The position numbers were made by a program, and so were the translations under genes. A stretch of 64,000 nt of DNA from Streptomyces qaidamensis (lineage in GTDB: Bacteria > Actinomycetota > Actinomycetes > Streptomycetales > Streptomycetaceae): NCBI RefSeq assembly GCF_001611795.1, contig NZ_CP015098.1, forward strand, positions 6,448,001 to 6,512,000, read 5' to 3'. This document shows positions 58,254 through 64,000 of this stretch, one piece after another; the first letter of the stretch is position 1; each line of letters begins with the position of its first letter. A model generated the notes under the pieces. It saw only the letters and a list, made by a program, of their open reading frames with translations. It was not told the origin of the DNA and searched no databases.

Positions 58254-60235
58254 TGCCGGAGCCGACGGTGCCCGCCCTCAGCGATGCGACCCGGGGCCGT
58301 CTCCTCTACGGCGGCGACTACAACCCCGAGCAGTGGCCCGAGGAGACCTGGCACGAGGACGTCCGGCTGATGAAGGCCGCCGGCGTCAACTCGGTCACCC
58401 TCGGCGTCTTCTCCTGGTCGGCGCTCGAACCGGAGCCGGGAGCGCGGGAGTTCGGCTGGCTGGACACGCTGATGGACCTGATGCACGACAGCGGCATCGG
58501 CGTCGTCCTCGCCACCCCCACCTCCTCGCCCCCGCCCTGGATGGGCCGGCTGCACCCCGACACCCTTCCCGTCACCGAGGACGGCCGCACCGAGTGGTGG
58601 GGCGGCCGGCAGCACTTCTCGCACTCCAGCGCCACCTACCGGCGCTACGCCGCCGCCATCACCGAGGACCTGGCCGCCCGCTACGGCGGCCACCCGGCCC
58701 TGACGATGTGGCACATCAACAACGAGTACTGCACCTACGACTACGGCGACGAGGCGGCCGCCGCCTTCCGCCGCTGGCTGCGCGAGAAGTACGGCACGCT
58801 CGACGCCCTCAACGAGGCCTGGGGCACCGCCTTCTGGAGCCAGGGCTACGACACCTGGGACGGCATCCTGCCGCCCCGCCTGCCGCACTACCTGCGCAAC
58901 CCCGGCCAGGTCCTGGACTTCCGCCGCTTCACCTCCGACATGCTCCTGGAGTGTTACACCGCCGAACGGGACATCGTCCGGCGGCACACCCCGCACCTGC
59001 CGGTCACCAGCAACTTCATGCCGCTGTGGTTCGGACAGGACGCCTGGCGCTGGGCCGAGGAGGAGGACGTCGTCTCCGTCGACCTCTACCCGGACCCGCG
59101 CGACCCGCTCGGCGCGCAGAACGGCGCCCTGGTCCAGGACATGACCCGCTCCCAGGCGCGCGGGCCCTGGATGCTGATGGAGCAGGCGGCCGGGCCGGTC
59201 AACTGGCGGGGCGTGAACCACCCCAAGCCGCGCGGCCTCAACCGGCTCTGGTCCCTCCAGGCCGTGGCCCGGGGCGCCGACGCCGTCTGCTACTTCCAGT
59301 GGCGCCAGTCCCGGCAGGGCGCGGAGAAGTTCCACTCCGGCATGGTCAGCCACGCGGGGGAGGAGGGCCGGACGTACCAGGAGGTCAAGCGGCTCGGCGC
59401 CGACCTGGAGCGGATCGCGCCCGAGGTGAGCGGCCGGCACCTCACCGCGAACGTCGCCGTCCTGCACGACTGGCACGCCTGGTGGGCCGGCGCCCAGGAC
59501 GGCCGCCTGTCCAGCCGGGTGGAGTACCCGGACGTCCTGCGCGCCTGGCACCGGGCCCTGTGGCAGGCACACCTCACCACCGACTTCGCCCACCCCGAGC
59601 ACGACCTGACGCCGTACTCGCTGGTCGTCGTGCCGCAGCTGTACGCCCTCACCGACACCGCGACCGACAACCTCCTCGCCTATGTACGGCAGGGCGGCAC
59701 CCTCGTCTGCGGGTTCCAGACCGGTGTCGCCGACGAGGACGACCGGGTCCGCCCCGGCGGCATGGACGCCCGGCTGCGCGAACTGTTCGGCATCCGCACG
59801 CTGCACGAGTGGTGGCCCCTGGACGAGGGGGAGACCGTCGCCTGCGAGGGCTTCAGCGGAACGCTGTGGTCCGAGGAACTGGAGGGAGACGGCACCGCCG
59901 AGGAGACCGTCCCGTACAAGGGCGGCGAACTCGACGGACTGCCCGCCGTCCTGCGCAAGGGCCGGGCCTGGTACGTCTCCACGCTCCCCGAGCCCGGGGC
60001 GCTGCGGGGCCTGCTGGCCTCGATCGCCGCCAAAGCGGGTGTCCGGCCGGTGCTCGACGGGCTCCCCGAGCAGGTCGAGGCCGTACGCCGGGGCGAGGTG
60101 CTGTTCGTGTTCAACCACGGCCGCGAGCCGGTGACCGTCGAGGTGCCCGGCACCCACCGTGACCTGCTGACCGGTACCGACGTCACCGACCGGGTCACCC
60201 TCGGCCGCTACGAGGCGGCGGTGCTCCGGCCATGA
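58253..60235 (+). CDS. GH42 beta-galactosidase
   Basis: A 660-aa glycoside hydrolase family 42 enzyme without signal peptide, so cytoplasmic. The family start LLYGGDYNPEQWPEETW is present. The acid/base Glu158 is in WHINNEYCTYDYG and the nucleophile Glu310 in WMLMEQAAGPVNW. The middle trimerisation-type domain and the C-terminal beta domain (VLFVFNHGREPVTVEVPG) are complete. In this setting it would remove galactose from imported galactosylated xyloglucan oligosaccharides after the fucose is gone. The ATG overlaps the GH74 stop and the TGA overlaps the GH95 start, so the three are coupled. Confidence 0.92.
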   Translation: MPEPTVPALSDATRGRLLYGGDYNPEQWPEETWHEDVRLMKAAGVNSVTLGVFSWSALEPEPGAREFGWLDTLMDLMHDSGIGVVLATPTSSPPPWMGRLHPDTLPVTEDGRTEWWGGRQHFSHSSATYRRYAAAITEDLAARYGGHPALTMWHINNEYCTYDYGDEAAAAFRRWLREKYGTLDALNEAWGTAFWSQGYDTWDGILPPRLPHYLRNPGQVLDFRRFTSDMLLECYTAERDIVRRHTPHLPVTSNFMPLWFGQDAWRWAEEEDVVSVDLYPDPRDPLGAQNGALVQDMTRSQARGPWMLMEQAAGPVNWRGVNHPKPRGLNRLWSLQAVARGADAVCYFQWRQSRQGAEKFHSGMVSHAGEEGRTYQEVKRLGADLERIAPEVSGRHLTANVAVLHDWHAWWAGAQDGRLSSRVEYPDVLRAWHRALWQAHLTTDFAHPEHDLTPYSLVVVPQLYALTDTATDNLLAYVRQGGTLVCGFQTGVADEDDRVRPGGMDARLRELFGIRTLHEWWPLDEGETVACEGFSGTLWSEELEGDGTAEETVPYKGGELDGLPAVLRKGRAWYVSTLPEPGALRGLLASIAAKAGVRPVLDGLPEQVEAVRRGEVLFVFNHGREPVTVEVPGTHRDLLTGTDVTDRVTLGRYEAAVLRP

Positions 60236-62421
60236 CCGCCTCCGCCCCCGTCCACGGCACCTGGGAGCCGCACCCGGCCGCCCGCTGGGAGGACGCCTTC
60301 CTCAGCGGCAACGGCCGGCACGGCGCCCTGGTCTTCGGCGATCCGCACGCCGAGCGGGTCGTCGTCACCCACCACACGCTGGTGCGGCCCAACGGCCGGG
60401 ATCCCCGCCCCCCGCAGCTCGCCGCTGACCTGCCCGGGCTCCAGGACCGTCTCCTGGCGGGCGACACGACCGCCGCCGAGGGCTTCACCGACGGGCGCCC
60501 CCACCAGTGGGTGCAGCCTTTCCACCCCGCCTTCCAGGTCCGGCTGGTACGGCCCGGGGACGGCGGCCACGACTACCGGCGGGACGTCGACTTCACCACC
60601 GGAGTGGTGAGCACGACCTGTGCCGGGTGGGCCGGCCGCGTCTTCGTCTCCCGCGCCGACGACGTGATCGTCCAGCACGTCACCGGGCCCGGCCTCACCC
60701 TCGACATCGACCTGGACCCCCGGCTGCCCGGCGCCCCCGTCCGGCTGGGCATCGGCCACGGGGCCGTCCTCACCCCCGAGGGCGCCCTGCTCAGCCTGCG
60801 CGTCCGCTACCCGGACGGCGACCGGGCCTGCACCGGTGTCACCCAGGTCACCGTCACCGGCGGCACGGCCGCCCTCGTGCCTCCGGGCGTGCGCATCGAG
60901 GGCGCCCGGTCCGTGCTGCTCCTCACCCGGGTGCACCGGCACACCGGCGAGCTCGACGTGGTCGCCGAGGGACGGGCCCTGCGCGACCTGCCCACGGATT
61001 ACGACGAGCTCCTCGACCGCCACACCGCCCTGCACCGCACCGCCTACGAGCGGGTCACCCTCGACCTCGCCGCCGACCCCGCCGAACGGGCCCTGCCGGG
61101 ATCCGAGTTGCTGACGAGGCCCCGCAGCGCGGCCCTGCTGGAGCGTCTCTTCGCCGCCGGGCGCTACCACCTGCTGTCCTCCAGTGGCCTCTTCCCACCC
61201 CGTCTGACCGGACTGTGGACCGGCGACTGGGACACCGCCTGGTCGGGTGCGTTCACCAACGACGCCAACCTCAACCTCCAGACCGCCTCGGCCGCTGCCG
61301 CCGCCCTTCCCGAGGTCACCGAGGCCCTCGCGAACCTGGTACACCGCCAGCTCCCCGACTGGCGCGACAACGCCCGCGCGATCTTCGGCACCCGGGGCGT
61401 CGTCGCCCCCGCCCACACCGACGGCGAGTCCGGCCACTCCTACCACTACAACCGCGAGTACCCGCTGCACCTGTGGACCGCGGGCGCCGACTGGCTGCTC
61501 AAGCCGCTCGTCGACCACGACGAGACGCACGGCACCCGCGACCCCCGCACCGCCGCCGCCCTCGCCGAAGTCGCACTGTTCTACGAGGACTTCCTCACCA
61601 GGACGGACGAGAACGGCCACCTCGTGGTCGTCCCGTCCTACTCGCCCGAGAACCGGCCGGCGGGCGGGAGCTGGGGCACGATCAACGCCGCCATGGACCT
61701 CTCCGCGGCCCGCCACGCCCTGCGCACGGCCGCCGCCCACCACCCGGGCCCCGACGCCGACCGCTGGAACGCCCTCGCCGACCGGCTCCCCCCGTACCGG
61801 ATCAACGAGGACGGAGCCCTGGCCGAATGGGCCTGGCCCGGCCTCGCCGACTCCTATGACCACCGCCACCTCAGCCACCTCTACGGCGTCTGGCCGCTCG
61901 ACGAGATCACCCCCTACGACACCCCCGAACTGGCCGCCGCCGCACACCGGGCCCTCGAACTGCGCGGCGCCGAGAACGACTCCGCGCACGGCCACCTCCA
62001 CCACGCCCTCGTCGCGGCCCGGCTCCGGGACACGGACCGCGTCGCCCACGCCCTCGGCCAGGTCCTGGACGGCGACTTCTTCCACGCCTCCCTGATGAGC
62101 GCCCATTACCCGAAGCGCGACGTCTACAACGCCGACGCCGCGCACACCCTGCCCGCCGTGCTCATCGAGATGCTCGTCCAGTCGACCCCCGACCGGCTGG
62201 TCCTGCTGCCCGCGCTGCCGTCGGTGTACCCCGAGGGCGCCCTGCGCGGGGTGCGCACCCGGTTCGGGGCCGAGCTCGACCTCACCTGGACGCGGGACGG
62301 TGCCACCGCCGTCATCAGGCCCGGCCGCACCCACCGCGTCGAACTTCGGACTTCCTCCGGCGCAGAATCCCTCCACCTGGTCGCCGGAGAAGACCACCTC
62401 CTCACCCTGAGGACGTGGTAG
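60232..62421 (+). CDS. GH95 alpha-L-fucosidase-type glycoside hydrolase
   Basis: A 729-aa protein of glycoside hydrolase family 95. The order is an N-terminal beta-sandwich (WEDAFLSGNGRHGALVFGDPHAERVVVTHHTL), the alpha/alpha-six barrel with GLFPPRLTGLWTGDWDTAWSGAFTNDANLNLQ, PSYSPENRPAG and DSYDHRHLSHLYGVWPLDEITP, and a C-terminal beta domain. There is no signal peptide. Family members are inverting alpha-1,2-L-fucosidases or alpha-L-galactosidases; with a xyloglucan operon, fucose on galactosyl side chains is the likely target. FTNDANLNLQ differs slightly from the more usual TNINxxMNYW, so the specificity should be viewed with care. Confidence 0.85.
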   Translation: MTASAPVHGTWEPHPAARWEDAFLSGNGRHGALVFGDPHAERVVVTHHTLVRPNGRDPRPPQLAADLPGLQDRLLAGDTTAAEGFTDGRPHQWVQPFHPAFQVRLVRPGDGGHDYRRDVDFTTGVVSTTCAGWAGRVFVSRADDVIVQHVTGPGLTLDIDLDPRLPGAPVRLGIGHGAVLTPEGALLSLRVRYPDGDRACTGVTQVTVTGGTAALVPPGVRIEGARSVLLLTRVHRHTGELDVVAEGRALRDLPTDYDELLDRHTALHRTAYERVTLDLAADPAERALPGSELLTRPRSAALLERLFAAGRYHLLSSSGLFPPRLTGLWTGDWDTAWSGAFTNDANLNLQTASAAAAALPEVTEALANLVHRQLPDWRDNARAIFGTRGVVAPAHTDGESGHSYHYNREYPLHLWTAGADWLLKPLVDHDETHGTRDPRTAAALAEVALFYEDFLTRTDENGHLVVVPSYSPENRPAGGSWGTINAAMDLSAARHALRTAAAHHPGPDADRWNALADRLPPYRINEDGALAEWAWPGLADSYDHRHLSHLYGVWPLDEITPYDTPELAAAAHRALELRGAENDSAHGHLHHALVAARLRDTDRVAHALGQVLDGDFFHASLMSAHYPKRDVYNADAAHTLPAVLIEMLVQSTPDRLVLLPALPSVYPEGALRGVRTRFGAELDLTWTRDGATAVIRPGRTHRVELRTSSGAESLHLVAGEDHLLTLRTW

Positions 62422-62456
62422 TTCCCCCCATCCCCCCCCCCCATGGAAGGGACACC

Positions 62457-63170
62457 ATGGCATCACGCACGCTGAGCAGGGTCACCAAGGCCCTGCTGGC
62501 CCCCGCCCTGGCCCTCGGCGCCACCGTCGGCCTCGCCTCGGCCCCCGCCTCCGCCGCCGTCTGGAACTCCTGCGACCAGTGGGGCCAGACCAACCTGAAC
62601 GGCTACACGCTCTACAACAACATCTGGGGCAGTGGCGCCGGCAGCCAGTGCATCTGGGCCAACTCCGGTACCAACTGGGGCGTCTGGGCCAACCACCCCA
62701 ACACCGGCGGCATCAAGTCCTACCCGAACCAGACGAAGGCGATCAACAAGTCGATCACCTCGCTGCGCTCGCTCTCCAGCAGCTACAACGTCAGCGTCCC
62801 GTCGTCCGGCGCGTACAACACGTCGTACGACATCTGGGACACCGACCACGACTACGAGATCATGCTCTGGGTCAACAAGACCGGGCCCGTCGGCCCGATC
62901 GGCTCCTCGCAGGGCAGCGTCAGCCTCGGCGGCCACTCCTGGAACGTCTTCAAGGGCACCAACGGCGCCAACGAGGTGTTCTCGTTCATCCGCACCTCCA
63001 ACTCCAGCTCCGGCACCGTGAACATCCTGCCGATCCTGAAGTGGATCAAGGACACGAAGAAGTGGATGGGCAACGAGACGATCGGTGACGTGCAGTTCGG
63101 CTACGAGGTCACCTCGTCGTCCGGCGGGCTGAACTTCACCACCAACAACCTGACGGTCAGCAGCAGCTGA
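62457..63170 (+). CDS. Secreted GH12 endoglucanase / xyloglucanase
   Basis: A 237-aa single-domain enzyme. The signal peptide ends near ASAAVWNSC. It has the GH12 jelly-roll pattern, with nucleophile Glu134 in HDYEIMLWV and acid/base Glu217 in FGYEVTSSSGG. Family members cut beta-1,4-glucans, and several prefer xyloglucan. It lacks a carbohydrate-binding module. The ATG at 62457 has GGAAGGG upstream; the gene is 35 bases after the GH95 gene and ends the presumed operon. It would act together with GH74 outside the cell. Confidence 0.9.
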   Translation: MASRTLSRVTKALLAPALALGATVGLASAPASAAVWNSCDQWGQTNLNGYTLYNNIWGSGAGSQCIWANSGTNWGVWANHPNTGGIKSYPNQTKAINKSITSLRSLSSSYNVSVPSSGAYNTSYDIWDTDHDYEIMLWVNKTGPVGPIGSSQGSVSLGGHSWNVFKGTNGANEVFSFIRTSNSSSGTVNILPILKWIKDTKKWMGNETIGDVQFGYEVTSSSGGLNFTTNNLTVSSS

Positions 63171-63201
63171 TCCGTCGCGGGGGCCGGGGCCGGCCGTGCC
63201 G

Positions 63202-64000
63202 TCAGGCGCGGTCGACCCCGGCCCGCAGCACGTTGTAGTCCGCGAAGGCCGACTCGACCTCGTCGCGGGTCAGGCCGTAGCGGGACAGGTCGTAGGTGTG
63301 CTTGCGGGTGCCCTTGGGGCGGTCGACGGCCGCGGGGAGGCGGGCCGCGTCGGTCTCGGTCCACGGGGCGCCGACGGCGGCGTAGAGCTTCGGCGCGCCG
63401 GACGCCGGGTCGGAACCGAGCCAGGCGTACGGGGCGTCCACCAACTGCTCCGGCGGGATGGCCGCCCGGGCCGCGAGGCCGCGCGTCATGGCCCGGCTCA
63501 GCAGCTCCAGCCAGGTGGCTCCGATGCCGGCCAGGTCGACGGGGCGGGTGCTGACGGCCATGCCGTGCTCGATCAGGGAGCAGAAGGACGCCACGACGGT
63601 CACCGGATCGCGGTGGCACCACACGATCGTCGCGTCGGGGAACACCGTCAGCAGCGCGTCCAGGTTCTCCAGGTGCATGGGGGACTTGAGCATCCAGCGC
63701 CGCCGCGGACGGCCGTGCTGGAGCACCTGGTAGACCTGCTTGAGGTACCGGTAGTCGGCGGTGAAGTCCCGCGCGCAGTGCCAGGCCCGGTACTCGGGGA
63801 TGCGCGCCTGGGAGAACGGCATCAGGGCGTGCGGCAGCGCGAACGTGCACTCCTCCGGGCCCTCGGCGGCCATCGCGTGGATGTCGCGGAAGCGCGGCGC
63901 GAACAGGTCCGTGCCCCGGACCATCCGCCGCCCGGCCGCGATCGCCCTGCGCCGCTCCCGGGGCGGCAACTCCAGGTCCGGCGCCAGCAGTTCCCACAGC
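63202..64000 (-). CDS. Sulfotransferase family protein, cut by window end
   Basis: The C-terminal 265 residues or so of a sulfotransferase-like protein; the N-terminus with the PAPS-binding P-loop lies beyond base 64000. RRRWMLKSPMHLENLDALLTVFPDATIVWCHRDPVTVVASFCSL carries the conserved Lys-Ser-Pro and Arg-Asp-Pro blocks in which the 3'-phosphate of PAPS is bound. Actinobacterial proteins of this group may sulfate lipids or secondary metabolites. It converges on the GH12 gene with a 31-base gap containing GC-rich inverted sequence. Confidence 0.82.
   Translation of the reverse strand, partial: LWELLAPDLELPPRERRRAIAAGRRMVRGTDLFAPRFRDIHAMAAEGPEECTFALPHALMPFSQARIPEYRAWHCARDFTADYRYLKQVYQVLQHGRPRRRWMLKSPMHLENLDALLTVFPDATIVWCHRDPVTVVASFCSLIEHGMAVSTRPVDLAGIGATWLELLSRAMTRGLAARAAIPPEQLVDAPYAWLGSDPASGAPKLYAAVGAPWTETDAARLPAAVDRPKGTRKHTYDLSRYGLTRDEVESAFADYNVLRAGVDRA

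Noticed and set aside
60208-62466. 752-aa minus-strand frame over the GH95 gene
   Set aside because: Gly/Val/Arg-rich shadow of a well-supported gene.

Overview
The window is high-GC actinobacterial chromosome. Its gene content and order are those of a Streptomyces: a pSAM2-type integrative element, a GntR regulator of the KorSA kind, an LAETG sortase substrate, Tat-exported lipoproteins, sugar ABC transporters without their own ATPase, and frequent GTG starts with 4-base GTGA/ATGA overlaps. No tRNA, rRNA or CRISPR array was seen.

Layout. (1) 1-6240: the transfer and regulatory part of an actinomycete integrative and conjugative element (AICE). The minus-strand operon runs from a 109-aa protein through the FtsK-like TraSA, a DUF2637 Spd protein and several tiny Spd-like proteins to a RepSA-type replication initiator cut by the window start. 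A divergent plus-strand pair encodes a KorSA-like repressor and a YdcF-like protein, with two near-identical palindromes between the two transcription units. (2) 6300-9900: a patchwork border with a Myb/SANT-like small protein, a coiled-coil protein whose 3' end runs into an IS5-family element, two large inverted-repeat structures, and a strikingly AT-richer gene for a HEPN-domain protein. (3) 10131-16012: the chromosomal backbone resumes with rlmN, then a TPP riboswitch in front of a thiamine-type ABC importer, then a mycothiol-dependent isomerase-like protein. (4) 16073-31008: mixed housekeeping genes, including the LAETG surface protein, LOG protein, VOC protein, a divergent ABC exporter pair, an ECF sigma factor fused to a zinc-finger/membrane/extracytoplasmic module, GDPD, adenosine deaminase, two DUF4190 membrane proteins and a NADAR protein.

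(5) 21225-24749 and 31208-48898 together form a polyamine/GABA degradation region: a putrescine-type aminotransferase, an Lrp regulator, two gamma-aminobutyraldehyde-type dehydrogenases, a PotDABC-like importer, an FAD oxidase of the gamma-glutamylputrescine oxidase type, GabT, a PucR regulator and a succinate-semialdehyde-type dehydrogenase. Import, oxidation to GABA, transamination and oxidation to succinate can all be assigned to genes here. PAP2, a hexapeptide-repeat fusion protein and a membrane P-loop ATPase lie among them.

(6) 48996-63170 looks like a xyloglucan-utilisation locus. A GH3 beta-glucosidase on the minus strand diverges from an operon-like run of solute-binding lipoprotein, two permeases, secreted GH74, intracellular GH42 and GH95, and secreted GH12. 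Two perfect 14-bp palindromes of LacI-operator type lie in the divergent promoter region. The secreted GH12 and GH74 enzymes would cut the backbone, the importer would bring in oligosaccharides, and GH95/GH42/GH3 would remove fucose, galactose and glucose. No alpha-xylosidase, regulator or transporter ATPase is in view. A partial sulfotransferase ends the window.

The most interesting items are the foreign-looking HEPN gene beside a 111-bp nested inverted repeat, the xyloglucan locus with its shared operators, the ABC ATPase with degenerate motifs paired with a permease carrying eight 15-bp repeats, the sigma factor with a built-in anti-sigma-like motif, and the hexapeptide/helical fusion protein. 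Gene starts were chosen by ribosome-binding site and overlap. Family names rest on motif recognition by eye, with no database search.
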